A stretch of DNA of 64,000 bases from Homoserinimonas sp. OAct 916 (GTDB taxonomy: Bacteria > Actinomycetota > Actinomycetes > Actinomycetales > Microbacteriaceae). Every line of letters begins with the position of its first letter. The first letter of the stretch is position 1. Positions 17,900-28,205 of this stretch are shown here, piece after piece. The translations under genes and the position numbers were made by a program. The stretch covers positions 142,147 through 206,146 of the forward strand of contig NZ_QJHB01000009.1 of assembly GCF_003260275.1 (NCBI RefSeq), read 5' to 3'. The notes under the pieces are model-generated. The model ran no database searches. It was not told the origin of the DNA and saw nothing but the letters and a program-made list of their open reading frames with translations.

Positions 17900-18082
17900 C
17901 CGACCAGCTTACTTACTTGGGCGAGCCGGGGGCTTGACAGCGCTTGCTACACTTGCTGTTGGCCGGTGTGTTCCGCCTGGCCCCGGGCGCGTCCGTTCAC
18001 GCGTAGTCGATCCCCTCATCGTTCCCCCGCCCAAGGCGTGGTAGGAAATAGTTTGGATCCTTTTCCCCAAAGTGCTTTCCCT

Positions 18083-19492
18083 ATGACCCCATCTACTTCA
18101 CTGCCCCCGCACACACAGGTGTCCTCCCCAGCTCAGCCCACCGGCCAAGGCCCAGGCGACGTTCCGGTGACCACAGCCGGGATTCCGACGACACCACCGC
18201 TGTTCGTGAACACCCAGGCGACCCGCACTGCGGATGCCAGGTTCCCCTGGCTCGGCCTGAGCATGCTGTCGTTCGCGGTATTCCTCTCCGTCTCCTCAGA
18301 GATGCTGCCGACCGGACTGCTGCCCGAGATGAGCGCAGGACTCGGAGTGAGCCAGTCACAGGTGGGCCTGCTGGTGAGTATTTTCGCGTTCACCGTGGTG
18401 CTGACCAGTGCACCCTTGACCATCCTCACCAAGCGACTGCCCCGGCGCGCACTGGTCATCGCGGTGCTGCTGATCTTTGCGGCCAGCAACGCGTGGACCG
18501 CGCTCGCCCCCAGTTACGAAATGGTGGTGGCATCGCGAGTGCTGGGCGGGTTGGCGCACGGCGTGTTCTGGGCGGTGGTCGGCGCGTACGCGAGCTACCT
18601 GGTGCCCAGGCGCCTGATCGGTCGGGCCGTTTCGCTGGTGATCAGCGGGGGAACCCTCGCCTTCATCCTCGGCGTGCCGCTCGGCACCTGGCTCGGCCAC
18701 ATGCTCGGCTGGCGACTCGCCTTCGGAGTGCTGGCCGGCGTGACCCTCCTGATCACCATCATGGTGGCGCGGTTCTTGCCTGCCGTGGTCCGTGACCAAC
18801 CGGCCCCGGCACGGACGACAGCCGCCCGTGCGACATCCACGCTGACGACAAATACTGATCCGGTATCGGCCAGGGCCGCGCGCCGCGCTCGTCGGGATCC
18901 GACCATTCTTGCTGTCGCCCTGGTCTGCACAATCACTTCGATCGTCATGATCGGGCACTACTCCTTCTACACCTACATCGCCCCGTACCTGATCGACGCG
19001 ATGGGAATGAGCACCGATGCGGTGGGCCCGCTCCTGTTCGTCTTCGGCATCGCCGGCGCTGGCGGGCTGATCGTGGCCGGATCCCTCGGTTCGCAGAAAC
19101 CACGGATGTGGTTGCTGATCGCGCTCGTCGCCTCTGCCGTGACCGCGACCGTGTTGGGGCTGTTTGCCGATCAGACGGCGATCGCAATGATCGCCTACGT
19201 GTTGTGGGGGCTGGCGTTCGGCGCACTGCCGCCGCTCCTCCAGACCCGACTGTTGCACGTGGCGTCCGTTGGCATCCGCGACACGGCGAGTTCGTTCTAC
19301 ACCACCGGGTTCAACATCGGCATCGGTGGCGGCGCGTTGCTCGGGGCGATCGTGTTCGACCAGATCGGCCTCGTCGCGCTCCCGTTCGTCTATGTGGGCA
19401 TTCTCCTGGTCGCGCTCACCCTGGTTCTCGTCGGTGACCGGTTCGTGCCGATGCCGGTCACCGCTCAACTCTCGACGATCCGGTCACGATAA
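18083..19492 (+). CDS. MFS transporter, DHA1 (drug/sugar efflux) type
   Basis: Proton-coupled exporter of the major facilitator superfamily, 469 residues with twelve predicted helices. A Pro/Thr-rich N-terminal stretch of about 45 residues precedes helix 1. Family features: SSEMLPTGLLPEM after helix 1, the loop 2-3 motif TILTKRLPRRAL, and RVLGGLAHGVFWAVVGAY in helix 4. A central loop rich in Arg/Thr/Ala (about residues 235-275) separates the two halves. The ATG has no clear ribosome site; TTGG-ATCCTTTTCC-CCAA immediately upstream could fold into a small hairpin. The substrate is unknown. Confidence 0.88.
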   Translation: MTPSTSLPPHTQVSSPAQPTGQGPGDVPVTTAGIPTTPPLFVNTQATRTADARFPWLGLSMLSFAVFLSVSSEMLPTGLLPEMSAGLGVSQSQVGLLVSIFAFTVVLTSAPLTILTKRLPRRALVIAVLLIFAASNAWTALAPSYEMVVASRVLGGLAHGVFWAVVGAYASYLVPRRLIGRAVSLVISGGTLAFILGVPLGTWLGHMLGWRLAFGVLAGVTLLITIMVARFLPAVVRDQPAPARTTAARATSTLTTNTDPVSARAARRARRDPTILAVALVCTITSIVMIGHYSFYTYIAPYLIDAMGMSTDAVGPLLFVFGIAGAGGLIVAGSLGSQKPRMWLLIALVASAVTATVLGLFADQTAIAMIAYVLWGLAFGALPPLLQTRLLHVASVGIRDTASSFYTTGFNIGIGGGALLGAIVFDQIGLVALPFVYVGILLVALTLVLVGDRFVPMPVTAQLSTIRSR

Positions 19493-19529
19493 CAGTCAGC
19501 GGCCCGTCGTGCACGCACCGTGCCGCCCG

Positions 19530-19587
19530 TCAGTCAGCCAACACTTCTGTCAGGTAGCCGGCACACTGTCAGGCAGCCGATGCAGCG
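19530..19587 (+). repeat. Three 19-20 bp direct repeats between converging genes
   Basis: Units start TCAGTCAGCCAACAC (19530), TCAGGTAGCCGGCAC (19550) and TCAGGCAGCCGATGC (19569). They lie between the MFS gene and the polyamine permease, which converge. No coding role is seen. Confidence 0.7.
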
Positions 19588-19615
19588 CCACTTGCACAGC
19601 GCTCGTTGCCCAGCG

Positions 19616-20485
19616 CTACTTGCCCTCTTTCTCCAGGCGCTTGCGTCGTGCTTCCGCCGAGATCTGAGTGATCAGAACGAGAATGATCGCCAGGAAGAAC
19701 ACTGCGGATGCGATCACGTTCGCTTCAGCCGGGATGCCGCGTGCCGCCGAGATGTAGATGAACTTCGGGAAGGTGCTGGTGGTGCCCGCGTTGAAGTTCG
19801 TGATGATGAAGTCATCGAAGCTGAGTGCGAATGACAGCAGTGCAGCGGCGATGATGCCCGGCAGCAGCAGCGGGAACGTGACCCGCCAGAACACCTGCGC
19901 GGGGGAGCCGTACAGGTCGCGCCCGGCCTCTTCCAACGCGGGGTCGAGGGTTGACACCCTGCTCTTGACCGCGACCACCACGAAGCTGATGCAGAACATG
20001 GTGTGGGCGATGATGATCGTGCCGATGCCCTTCTGAACGCCGGCAGTCAGGAACTCGGCAGCCAGGGCCGCACCCAGCACCACCTCGGGGGTGGCCATCG
20101 GGAGGAACAACAGCAGACTGATCTGGGATCTGGCCCGGAACCGGTAACGCACGAGCGCGATCGCAATCATGGTGCCGAGGGTGGTGGCGATAACGGTGGC
20201 GACAACGCCGATCACCAGCGAGTTGCCGAAGGCCTCACACACCTCGATCTTCGCGCAGACGTTGGTCCAATTGTTGAGGGTGAACCCGCGCCAGACAACG
20301 TTCGACTTGAGCGCGTCGTTGAAGGAAAAGACGAAGGTGTAGGCGATCGGGATCGCGAGGAACACGAGCGCGACGAAGGCATAGACCGGAAGCACCCAGG
20401 ATCCGAAGCCGATCCGGCCGCGTCGCGCCGTCGCGGTGCGGTCGGTGACCGCTTCGGAGAGTATGCGGGCCTCTTGGGTGCTCAC
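19616..20485 (-). CDS. potC: Polyamine-type ABC transporter permease PotC
   Basis: Inner-membrane permease of 289 residues with six predicted helices. The EAA loop near residue 195 reads EEAGRDLYGSPAQVFWRVTFP, typical of PotC, and LSFDDFIIT is the conserved segment after the loop. It pairs with PotB, the next gene upstream; the start overlaps the PotB stop by 4 bp. Substrate specificity (putrescine, spermidine or another polyamine-like compound) cannot be told from sequence. Last gene of a leftward four-gene operon. Confidence 0.92.
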   Translation of the reverse strand: MSTQEARILSEAVTDRTATARRGRIGFGSWVLPVYAFVALVFLAIPIAYTFVFSFNDALKSNVVWRGFTLNNWTNVCAKIEVCEAFGNSLVIGVVATVIATTLGTMIAIALVRYRFRARSQISLLLFLPMATPEVVLGAALAAEFLTAGVQKGIGTIIIAHTMFCISFVVVAVKSRVSTLDPALEEAGRDLYGSPAQVFWRVTFPLLLPGIIAAALLSFALSFDDFIITNFNAGTTSTFPKFIYISAARGIPAEANVIASAVFFLAIILVLITQISAEARRKRLEKEGK

Positions 20486-21393
20486 AGCAGGTCCTCCGTT
20501 CCACTTCGCTTGATATAGACCACGACCATCACCAGGATGACGGCCATCAGGATGATCGACAGGGATGCCGCCGCCGGATAGTTGTTGGTGACAAGGAAGT
20601 TGCTCTCGATCACGTTCCCGATCATCGCGGTTGACGGCCCCCCCAGAAATTGTGGGCTTGCGTTGATGTAGTCACCGGCGGCCGGAATGAAGGTGAGCAG
20701 CACGCCAGAGACAATGCCGGGCATCGACAGTGGCACGGTGACCTTGAAGAACGTGGTCGCCGGCCTGGCGTACAGGTCGCCGCCAGCCTCCACCAACCGG
20801 GTGTCCAACCGTTCCAGGTTGGCGTACAGCGGCAATGTCATGAACGGAATGAAGTTGTAGGTGAGGCCGAACACCACGGCGGCGCCGGTACCGGTGAAGT
20901 GCGCGTCCGGAGCCATCAGCGACAGCGCCTTCAGCGAGCTCACCAGGAATCCTTCATCCGAGAGCAGGGACTTCCAGGCCAGGGTGCGCAGCAGGAAGCT
21001 GATGAAGAAGGGTGCGATCACCATCACCAGCATGAGTTTCTGCAGCAGTGGCCACGGCCTGGCCTTCACCCCGATGAAGTAGGCCAACGGGTAGGAGAAC
21101 AGCAGGGCGAAGATGGTGGCCATCAACGCGTAGCCGAACGACCGCAGAATGTGTTCGCCGTAGGTGGAGATCGCGACGACGTAGTTCTCCCAGCGAAATG
21201 CGGTTTCGTACTCGCCGATGTCACCGAATTCGACGGGTGCCTGCAAAGACGTCATCACCAGCGACACCAGTGGCACCAAGAAGAACAGCATCATGTAGAG
21301 GATGCCCGGCAACAGCAGCAACAGCGCGATCCTGCTCTTGCGACGGGGGGCCTGCTCCTTTGCGGTCCCCGTTGCGAATGCGGCGAACGCCAT
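20482..21393 (-). CDS. potB: Polyamine-type ABC transporter permease PotB
   Basis: Permease of 303 residues. ATG 21393 was chosen because it is 2 bp after the potA stop and gives the usual cytoplasmic N-terminus (basic PRRKSR) before helix 1; the open frame runs further upstream inside potA. The EAA-type loop is VEAGGDLYARPATTFFKVTVP. Two-permease architecture with PotC fits the polyamine/thiamine/iron branch of ABC importers. Confidence 0.92.
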   Translation of the reverse strand: MAFAAFATGTAKEQAPRRKSRIALLLLLPGILYMMLFFLVPLVSLVMTSLQAPVEFGDIGEYETAFRWENYVVAISTYGEHILRSFGYALMATIFALLFSYPLAYFIGVKARPWPLLQKLMLVMVIAPFFISFLLRTLAWKSLLSDEGFLVSSLKALSLMAPDAHFTGTGAAVVFGLTYNFIPFMTLPLYANLERLDTRLVEAGGDLYARPATTFFKVTVPLSMPGIVSGVLLTFIPAAGDYINASPQFLGGPSTAMIGNVIESNFLVTNNYPAAASLSIILMAVILVMVVVYIKRSGTEDLL

Positions 21394-21395
21394 TG

Positions 21396-22595
21396 TCAGC
21401 TGACCTCGAGTTCGGCCGCCAGATCGCGCTTCGCCTGCACTGCGATCGTCGCAGTGTCGAGCTCGGGCGCGAACTTGGCTTCTTCGGAGGCAGAGTCTTC
21501 GAGGCCGAAACCGTGATCGACCTTCCACGACACCCACACCTCGGTGCCGGGGGTCACCACCGGGCCGAAGTCGAGGTTCTGGGCGAACACGGTGACGCTG
21601 TCCGCACCGGGAACATCCACCTGGTATTGGGTGGAGACGCCGCTGAAGGAGACATCGGTGACCGTGCCGGGTCCGAGGGTGTTGACGCCGGCGGTGGTCG
21701 GCGGGGCCTCGGTGAGCAGGCGCAGCTTCTCGGGCCGGATGCCGACGGTCACTTCGCCGCTGTGCTTGCGGGCGCGGGCCTTGGGCACCAGCACCCGTGT
21801 GCCGGCCACCTCGACGGCGATGGCGTGTGACGTGGCTTCCAGCACCGGCCCGGTGAACAGGTTCGACTGGCCCAGAAAGTTCGCCACGAAAGCGGTGTGC
21901 GGAAGCTCGTAGAGATCCTCCGGGGCGCCGAGCTGCTCGATCCGTCCCTTGTTCATCACCGCAACGGTGTCAGCCATGGTCATGGCCTCTTCCTGGTCAT
22001 GGGTGACGTGCAGGAAGGTCAGGCCGACCTCTTCCTGGATCGACTTCAGCTCGAGCTGCATCTGGCGTCGCAGCTTCAGGTCGAGCGCACCCAGCGGCTC
22101 ATCCAGCAGAAGCAGCGCCGGGCGGTTGACCACCGCGCGCGCCAGGGCGACACGTTGCTGCTGGCCCCCAGAAAGCTGGGTCGGCTTGCGTGACGCGAGG
22201 TGCTCCAACTCCACCAGTTCCAGTGCCTCCTGCGCCAGTTCCAGTGGCTTCGCCATCTTGCGGCGGCGCAGGCCGAAGGCCACATTCTCGAGCACCGTCA
22301 TGTGCGGGAAGAGGGCGTACGACTGAAAAACGGTGTTCACCGGGCGCTGAAACGGCTTGCGATGGGTGACATCTTCCCCGCCGATCAGGATCGACCCCCG
22401 GGTGGGATCCTCGAGACCGGCCACCAGGCGCAGCGTGGTCGTCTTGCCGCAACCTGATGGACCGAGCAACGCGAAGAACGAGCCCGCGGGGATGACCAGG
22501 TCAAGGTGCTCGATCGCAGTGAATCCGGGGAACCGTTTCTGGATCCCAACGAGTTCGAGGTCAGCGCCGCTGGTGGCGAAGGATCCTGTCGCCAT
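21396..22595 (-). CDS. potA: Polyamine-type ABC transporter ATPase PotA
   Basis: Nucleotide-binding protein of 399 residues that drives uptake. Walker [11 protein letters not shown] near residue 46, Q-loop [11 protein letters not shown], signature [14 protein letters not shown], Walker [13 protein letters not shown] and switch His in [12 protein letters not shown] are intact. Residues after about 245 form the TOBE domain (IRPEKLRLL and [15 protein letters not shown]), as in PotA/MalK-type ATPases. The start is ATG 22595; a GTG one codon upstream overlaps the potD stop and is equally possible. Confidence 0.94.
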   Translation of the reverse strand: MATGSFATSGADLELVGIQKRFPGFTAIEHLDLVIPAGSFFALLGPSGCGKTTTLRLVAGLEDPTRGSILIGGEDVTHRKPFQRPVNTVFQSYALFPHMTVLENVAFGLRRRKMAKPLELAQEALELVELEHLASRKPTQLSGGQQQRVALARAVVNRPALLLLDEPLGALDLKLRRQMQLELKSIQEEVGLTFLHVTHDQEEAMTMADTVAVMNKGRIEQLGAPEDLYELPHTAFVANFLGQSNLFTGPVLEATSHAIAVEVAGTRVLVPKARARKHSGEVTVGIRPEKLRLLTEAPPTTAGVNTLGPGTVTDVSFSGVSTQYQVDVPGADSVTVFAQNLDFGPVVTPGTEVWVSWKVDHGFGLEDSASEEAKFAPELDTATIAVQAKRDLAAELEVS

Positions 22596-22597
22596 CA

Positions 22598-23809
22598 CTA
22601 AGCCCCCAGGATGAGCGCCTGGAACTCGGCGCCGTACTTCTGCTCCTCTTCGGAGGTGAGGGTACGGAACACCTTTGAGTTGGCCAGAGTTTCATCGTTC
22701 GGGAAGATCAACTGGTTCTCGGCGAGCTCGGGATCGATCGCGATGGCCGCTTCCTTGGCGCCGACCACGGGCGGAATATAGTTCACGTACGCGGCAACGA
22801 TCGCAGCGATCTCCGGGTCGTAGTAGTGGTTGATCAGCATCTCGGCGTTCTTTTTGTGCGTGGCACCCATCGGGATCATGAAGTTGTCGTTCCACAGCGG
22901 GCCGCCCTTCGCGGGCAACGCGAACTCCCAGCGGTCGCCGGCCTCTTCGTTGAGCATGGTGATGTCGCCCGACCACACGATCGCCGCGAGAGTGTCTTCG
23001 TTCTGCAGGTCTTCGGAGTAGGAGTTGCCCTTGATGTTGCGGATCTGACCGTTGGCCACATTCTCGCTCAGCACAGCCATCGCCTGGTCGAACTCGTCGT
23101 CGCCCCAGTCGCCCGAGATGTCGGTGCCCTGGTCGAGCATCAGGCAACCCATGGTGTCGCGCAGCTCGGAGAGCACGCCGACGCGGCCCTTCAGCGACGG
23201 ATCCCACAGGTCTGAGACGGAGGTGAGCCCGCCGGGCAGCGCTTTCTTGTTCCACGCGATGCCGGCGAAACCGCCCTGCCAGGGCAGGGTGAACTTGCGG
23301 CCCGGGTCATAGTCGAGGTCTTTGAGTGCCGGAACCAGGTTCGCGGTCACATTGGGCATGTTGGCGTAATCCAACGGCGCGAGGTAACCGAACCGGATGA
23401 GACGGCTGACCATGAAGTCGGTCATACAGGCGATGTCTGCGCCAATGTCCTGGCCGAGCTTCAACTGGTCCTTGATCTTGCCGTAGTAGGAGTTGTTGTC
23501 GTCGATCGCCTCGGTGTATGTCGGCTTGATGCCGGTTGCCGCTTCGAACATATCGAGCGACGGGTAGTCTCCGCCGTCGGTGACGTCGAGGTAGTACGAC
23601 CAGTTGTCCCAACGCACGACCTTCTCGGTGTCAGAGACATCTGTGGCCGGGCTGAGCTCAGACTGCCCACCGGAGGAGCAGGCCGCCAGCGTCAGGGCGG
23701 CGGCGCCGACGCCCATGCCCTTCAAGACGTTACGGCGTGAGAACTGAGCCTGCTGCGCCTGCAGCACCAACCGGCGCAACATGGGGTCTTGGGGCAGGGG
23801 TCGGGTCAT
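22598..23809 (-). CDS. potD: Polyamine-type ABC transporter substrate-binding lipoprotein PotD
   Basis: Extracytoplasmic binding protein, 403 residues. ATG 23809 was chosen since AAGGAG lies 9 bp upstream. The N-terminus carries a twin-arginine-like SRRNVLKGMG at about residue 25 and a lipobox LAAC ending in Cys near residue 45, so it is probably a Tat-exported lipoprotein. The mature part has VVRWDNWSYYLD and ATGIKPTYTEAIDDN at the start of lobe 1, as in PotD/PotF. First gene of the potDABC operon; the upstream region contains TATACT on this strand as a possible -10. Confidence 0.9.
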   Translation of the reverse strand: MTRPLPQDPMLRRLVLQAQQAQFSRRNVLKGMGVGAAALTLAACSSGGQSELSPATDVSDTEKVVRWDNWSYYLDVTDGGDYPSLDMFEAATGIKPTYTEAIDDNNSYYGKIKDQLKLGQDIGADIACMTDFMVSRLIRFGYLAPLDYANMPNVTANLVPALKDLDYDPGRKFTLPWQGGFAGIAWNKKALPGGLTSVSDLWDPSLKGRVGVLSELRDTMGCLMLDQGTDISGDWGDDEFDQAMAVLSENVANGQIRNIKGNSYSEDLQNEDTLAAIVWSGDITMLNEEAGDRWEFALPAKGGPLWNDNFMIPMGATHKKNAEMLINHYYDPEIAAIVAAYVNYIPPVVGAKEAAIAIDPELAENQLIFPNDETLANSKVFRTLTSEEEQKYGAEFQALILGA

Positions 23810-24418
23810 GTCTTCGATCTCCTTCACGGCAATGTGAGATTTGGCGAGCAATGTGCGCGCGAGCCGGTTTTCGTCTACTGTGCCATGTTTCCGGCCGTGG
23901 TTCCACATCGTCACGGCTGAATACCGCCGTCATGGTCCAAATTGTTACGAAATCAGTATAAAGTCGCCTGCTTTTGGTGCGATATCAACGTCTGAGGTGA
24001 GGACGCTGGGAGCCGGTTGTGTGAATGGCTGCGTGTGTGGGGGACAGGAATGCCGTCGGCAATCCGGTGGCTATCCGCTCAATCCTGATCCCCGGTCGTG
24101 AGTTTGGCGAGGGGCCGGTGGTGGCTCTAAGGGAGCAGTGGGTGCGCGACGCGAGGGGCGGGCAGTCGCAGGATGTCAGTAGCCGCAGGATGTCAGTAGC
24201 CGCAGGATGTCAGTAGCCGCAGGATGTCAGAAACCGCAGCATGTCAGAAGTCGCAGGATGTCAGTAGCCGCACTGTGTCAGTAGCCGCACTGTGTCAACA
24301 GTCGCAGTAGCATGCGCGGCGCGGTGCGGTACCGTTGTAGGGTCATCCGTTCGGATGCCGCCGGCCCAGTTGCCGAGCCCGCTGCTGACGAAACGCGCGA
24401 ATACAAGGAGCCCCCGTC
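23810..24418. other. Non-coding region between potD and glyA
   Basis: A 609 bp gap between divergent genes. It contains the potD leader on the left, the 17-bp repeat array at 24167-24310, and a glyA Shine-Dalgarno (AAGGAG) at its right end. The remaining sequence shows no codon bias or homology that I can support. Confidence 0.5.
24167..24302 (+). repeat. 17-bp tandem array, 8 units, upstream of glyA
   Basis: Unit CGCAGGATGTCAGTAGC is exact at 24167, 24184, 24201 and 24252. Variants at 24218 and 24235 change one to five bases, and the two last units (24269, 24286) share the change to CGCACTGTGTCA. A partial ninth unit follows. Each unit contains a TGTCAGTAGC core. The spread of variants shows that the array grew in steps. 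Confidence 0.95.
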
Positions 24419-25705
24419 TTGACTGACAAACTGCCCTCAACCTTCACCGACCCACTCTCCGTCGTAGACCCCGAGATCGCCGCTGTTCTCGACCAGGAAC
24501 TGGGCCGCCAGCGCGACTACCTGGAGATGATCGCCAGTGAGAACTTCGTGCCCCGCGCGATCCTCGAGTCGGCCGGCTCGGTGCTCACCAACAAATATGC
24601 CGAGGGATACCCAGGGCGCCGTTATTACGGCGGTTGCGAATATGTGGATGTCGCCGAGCAGTTGGCGATCGATCGCGCCAAAAGCCTGTTCGGGGCCGAG
24701 TACGCCAACGTGCAACCGCACTCGGGCGCCACCGCGAACGCGGCCGTGCTCGCGGCGATCGCGACCCCTGGCGACACCATCCTCGGCCTCGAGCTCGCGC
24801 ATGGTGGGCACCTCACCCACGGGATGCGCCTGAATTTCTCCGGCAAGCTCTACCACGCCACCGCCTACGGTGTGAACCCTGACACCTTCCGGGTCGACAT
24901 GGATGATGTGCGCGCCAAAGCGCTCGAACACCGCCCGACCGTGCTCATCGCGGGTTGGTCAGCATATTCACGCCAACTCGACTTCGCCGCCTTCCGAGAG
25001 ATCGCCGACGAAGTCGGTGCCAAGCTGTGGGTGGACATGGCCCACTTCGCCGGACTGGTCGCCGCAGGGTTGCACCCCAACCCGGTGCCGCACGCGGATG
25101 TGGTCTCATCGACGGTGCACAAGACCCTGGCCGGGCCGCGCTCGGGATTCATTCTCAGCCGCGACATGCAGCTGGCCAAGAAGCTGAACTCGAACGTGTT
25201 CCCCGGCCAGCAGGGCGGGCCGCTGATGCACGTGATCGCGGCGAAGGCCACGGCGTTCAAACTGGCTGCGACCGATGAGTTCAAGAACCGTCAGGAGCGC
25301 ACCGTGCGCGGCGCACAGATTCTGGCCGAGCGCCTCGTCGCCGAGGATTCGAAGGCGGCCGGCATCGACGTGCTCACCGGGGGAACTGACGTGCACCTGG
25401 TGCTCGCCGACCTGCGTAACTCGCCGATGGACGGCCGACAGGCCGAAGACGTTCTGCATGAGGTGGGCATCACGGTCAACCGCAACTCGGTTCCGTGGGA
25501 TCCTCGTCCGCCGATGGTCACCAGCGGGCTGCGAATCGGCACACCGGCACTGGCAACGCGTGGCTTCGACGACGCCGAGTTCGTCGAGGTCGCCGAGATC
25601 GTGGCCGCCGCACTCATGCCGGGTGCTGACGTCGACAGCCTGCGCTCGCGAGTGCGTGCGCTGACCGAGGCGTTCCCGCTCTACCCCGGTCTCGAGTCGT
25701 GGTGA
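24419..25705 (+). CDS. glyA: Serine hydroxymethyltransferase
   Basis: PLP enzyme interconverting serine and glycine while loading tetrahydrofolate with a one-carbon unit; 428 residues. Motifs: [40 protein letters not shown], and the cofactor lysine in [13 protein letters not shown] (residue 235). The start is TTG 24419 with AAGGAG upstream. folD begins 28 bp after the stop, so the two one-carbon enzymes are probably co-transcribed. Confidence 0.96.
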   Translation: MTDKLPSTFTDPLSVVDPEIAAVLDQELGRQRDYLEMIASENFVPRAILESAGSVLTNKYAEGYPGRRYYGGCEYVDVAEQLAIDRAKSLFGAEYANVQPHSGATANAAVLAAIATPGDTILGLELAHGGHLTHGMRLNFSGKLYHATAYGVNPDTFRVDMDDVRAKALEHRPTVLIAGWSAYSRQLDFAAFREIADEVGAKLWVDMAHFAGLVAAGLHPNPVPHADVVSSTVHKTLAGPRSGFILSRDMQLAKKLNSNVFPGQQGGPLMHVIAAKATAFKLAATDEFKNRQERTVRGAQILAERLVAEDSKAAGIDVLTGGTDVHLVLADLRNSPMDGRQAEDVLHEVGITVNRNSVPWDPRPPMVTSGLRIGTPALATRGFDDAEFVEVAEIVAAALMPGADVDSLRSRVRALTEAFPLYPGLESW

Positions 25706-25733
25706 TCGGCTTCCCGAAGGCAGGGCAACTTCG

Positions 25734-26678
25734 ATGACTGCGACGAAACTCGACGGGCGCGCGACCGCGACGGCGATCAAGGACGAACTGTCAGAGAGGG
25801 TCGTGGCTTTGCATGCACTGGGCGTGCGGCCGGGCCTCGGAACCCTACTTGTTGGAGATGACCCGGGCTCGCTGTCGTACGTCAAGGGCAAGCACCGCGA
25901 CTGTGCCGAGATCGGCATCGAATCGATCCGGGTCGACCTGCCCGGTACGTCAAGTGAGCGCGACGTGCTTGCGGCGATCCGTCATCTGAACGAGTCGAAC
26001 GCTACGACCGGGTACATCATCCAGTTGCCGCTGCCCGAAGGTCTGGATGAGCGCGCCCTGCTGGAGGAGATGGATCCTGACAAGGATGCCGACGGTCTGC
26101 ACCCGATGAACCTCGGGCGGCTTGTGCTCGGGGTTGACGGCGAACTCGCCTCACCGCTGCCCTGCACCCCCGCCGGCATCATCGAGCTTCTGAATCGGTA
26201 CGACGTGCCGATTGCCGGGCAGCACATGGTCGTCGTCGGGAGAGGGCTGACCGTGGGACGGCCGCTCGGGCTCCTGGCCACCCGACGAGGAATCGACGCG
26301 ACGGTGACCCTGGCGCACTCGCGCACGAGAAATGTGGCCGAACTCGTTCGTCAGGCCGACATCGTCGTTGCTGCCGTGGGGGTTCCCCGGATGATCCGCC
26401 CGGAGTGGGTGAAGCCGGGTGCCGCAGTACTTGACGTCGGGATAACCCGGGTTGTGGATGAAGAGACGGGCAAGACGAAGTTGCGGGGCGACGTGCACCC
26501 GGATGTGGCCGAAGTTGCCGGCTTCCTCACACCGATGCCCGGCGGGGTCGGTCCGATGACCCGAGCAATGTTGCTGGAAAATGTGGTTGGGTCAGCTGAG
26601 CGTGGCGTAGCCGCAGATAATGCGCGCGCGAGTCGGCCGATGACCGCGGCCTACAGGACAGTGGACGGAGACCTCTAG
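25734..26678 (+). CDS. folD: Methylenetetrahydrofolate dehydrogenase / cyclohydrolase
   Basis: Bifunctional folate enzyme, 314 residues, some 25 longer than usual because of a C-terminal tail after LLENVV. Motifs: [17 protein letters not shown] with the catalytic Lys, [29 protein letters not shown], and the NADP loop [14 protein letters not shown], where Ser/Asn of the usual GRSxxVGKP is replaced by Gly and Lys by Arg. The signature [15 protein letters not shown] is intact. It acts directly downstream of GlyA and the YbaK-like gene begins at its stop codon. Confidence 0.95.
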   Translation: MTATKLDGRATATAIKDELSERVVALHALGVRPGLGTLLVGDDPGSLSYVKGKHRDCAEIGIESIRVDLPGTSSERDVLAAIRHLNESNATTGYIIQLPLPEGLDERALLEEMDPDKDADGLHPMNLGRLVLGVDGELASPLPCTPAGIIELLNRYDVPIAGQHMVVVGRGLTVGRPLGLLATRRGIDATVTLAHSRTRNVAELVRQADIVVAAVGVPRMIRPEWVKPGAAVLDVGITRVVDEETGKTKLRGDVHPDVAEVAGFLTPMPGGVGPMTRAMLLENVVGSAERGVAADNARASRPMTAAYRTVDGDL

Positions 26679-27167
26679 GTGGAAACGCAGCCTTTTGACA
26701 CGCATCCCGCGGTCACCCGGGTCGAAGAGGCGCTGCGCGCCAAGGGTGCAATGGGTGCGACCCGTTGGCTTCCTGACGCGGTCACCACTGCTGTGGCGGC
26801 GGCCGAGGCGCTCGGGGTTTCGCCCGGTGCGATTGCGAACTCCCTCGTGTTCACCCTCGACGGTGAGCCGCTGCTGGTGATGACCTCTGGCGGGCACAGG
26901 GTCGACACGGAATGGTTGGGTCGGCAGCTGGGCGGCACGATCGGCCGGGCATCCAAAGAGGTGGTGAAGGATGCCACGGGCCAGGTCATCGGAGGGGTCG
27001 CCCCAGTGGGGCATCCGGCACCGCTTCGCACCCTGGTGGATGAGGCGCTCGCCGAGTTCCCGGTGCTGTGGGCCGCAGCAGGGCATGCCCGCACGGTCTT
27101 CCCGCTGACCTACGAGGAATTGCTGCGCATCACCGACGGCACCGCGTGCGCCGTCGTGCCCGACTGA
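26679..27167 (+). CDS. YbaK/EbsC-family (prolyl-tRNA synthetase-associated) deacylase
   Basis: A 162-residue single-domain protein of the YbaK fold, whose members hydrolyse misacylated tRNAs. Seen: NSLVFTLDGEPLLVMTSGGHRVD near residues 48-70 (as two adjacent motifs), the conserved lysine of ASKEVVKDATG and the glycine-rich GGVAPVGHP. The GTG start directly follows the folD stop with no spacer, so translation is coupled. Which amino acid it removes cannot be told. Confidence 0.85.
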   Translation: METQPFDTHPAVTRVEEALRAKGAMGATRWLPDAVTTAVAAAEALGVSPGAIANSLVFTLDGEPLLVMTSGGHRVDTEWLGRQLGGTIGRASKEVVKDATGQVIGGVAPVGHPAPLRTLVDEALAEFPVLWAAAGHARTVFPLTYEELLRITDGTACAVVPD

Positions 27168-27290
27168 CGCGCGCCTCCGCATCCGTTTGACGCGCGCCGC
27201 CGACGTGGCACACGTTCGCGGTTTCGCGGGTCAAGCGTCACGAGTCGCGACCGATGCCCGCGAGCGAACACCGTGATACGTGGTTCTCAA

Positions 27291-28205
27291 TCAGAGGCCG
27301 TGGTTCGCGAACCACGGCACGGGATCGATGTAGCCGCCGTTGATATGGAGCTCGAAGTGCAGGTGGGGGGCGACGCTCTGCCCGGTGTCACCGACGTTGC
27401 CGAGCAGTTGGCCCGAACCCACCCAGTCGCCGACCGAGACCCGCAGGGTTCCGACGAGCATGTGGGCGTAGGTGCTGCGAACCGTCTGCCCATCAATCTG
27501 GTGCTCGATGAACGCGTGCACGCCGAGGCCGCCGTCGTCGAGTGCGGAGGTCGCGACGACCACACCGTCGGCCATGGCGTAGATCGGGGTGCCCTCGCCG
27601 GGGTTGAGGTCGATGCCCTTGTGGAAGGTGGAGCAACCCTCGCACGGCGCGATGCGCGGGCCGTAGCCGTCACTGAACTGGTAGGGCGGAACCGGCCATT
27701 GCAGCCCGGATGTCCCCGACCTCGCGATGACCAGTTCGGGTTTGGGCGGCGGCTTCGGAACCTCCCCGATCGTGAAGGAGTCGCGCACGACCGGTGACGC
27801 CGTGAGGCCCACGACGGCCAGCGATTGCAGCTGCTGGGCGATCGCCGGGACGGCCTGGTTGGCAATCGAAAGGAGCGAACGGTTGCCTTCGGCCCGCACC
27901 GCCGCGGTCGGAGTGGACATCGTGAGCACCGAGATTCCCACGCACAGCACGGTGGCCGACACGAATGAGATACCAAACCGCCCGGAGCCGGCCCGCAGTC
28001 GGCGTGCGGAGCTCGCCGGAGACCTCCGGGTAGCTGCGCCGCGGTGGCGCGACCGTTGGATGCGCGTGGCGCGCCGACGCGGTCGCGATGCGGTTCTTTC
28101 CGCTTCTCGCAATTCGCGTCGAGTCGGATGGGCAGCCAACTGGCGAGGAGCCGGCAGTTCCACTTCGCTCGAACAACCAAGATGAAAAGATGTCGTGTTC
28201 AGCAT
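27291..28205 (-). CDS. M23-family peptidase, membrane-anchored (paralogue A)
   Basis: Probable cell-wall endopeptidase of 304 residues. A long Arg-rich cytoplasmic N-terminus (about 70 residues) precedes one membrane helix (FGISFVSATVLCVGISVL), a linker, and the LytM/M23 domain from about residue 180. Zinc ligands are in STFHKGIDL and HLHFEL. A CEGC pair lies three residues before the first His. The C-terminus ends in WFANHGL. A second, related gene lies 218 bp upstream on the same strand. Confidence 0.88.
   Translation of the reverse strand: MLNTTSFHLGCSSEVELPAPRQLAAHPTRRELREAERTASRPRRRATRIQRSRHRGAATRRSPASSARRLRAGSGRFGISFVSATVLCVGISVLTMSTPTAAVRAEGNRSLLSIANQAVPAIAQQLQSLAVVGLTASPVVRDSFTIGEVPKPPPKPELVIARSGTSGLQWPVPPYQFSDGYGPRIAPCEGCSTFHKGIDLNPGEGTPIYAMADGVVVATSALDDGGLGVHAFIEHQIDGQTVRSTYAHMLVGTLRVSVGDWVGSGQLLGNVGDTGQSVAPHLHFELHINGGYIDPVPWFANHGL

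Noticed and set aside
17549..18082. N-terminal extension of the MFS protein (open frame from 17549)
   Set aside because: The extension lies antisense to the YrdB-like gene and has no homology; hydrophobic helices begin only after ATG 18083.
24310..24418. Possible ZTP (pfl) or folate riboswitch before glyA
   Set aside because: Riboswitches of this kind occur before glyA and folD, but I could not find the conserved core motifs or a pseudoknot in this sequence.
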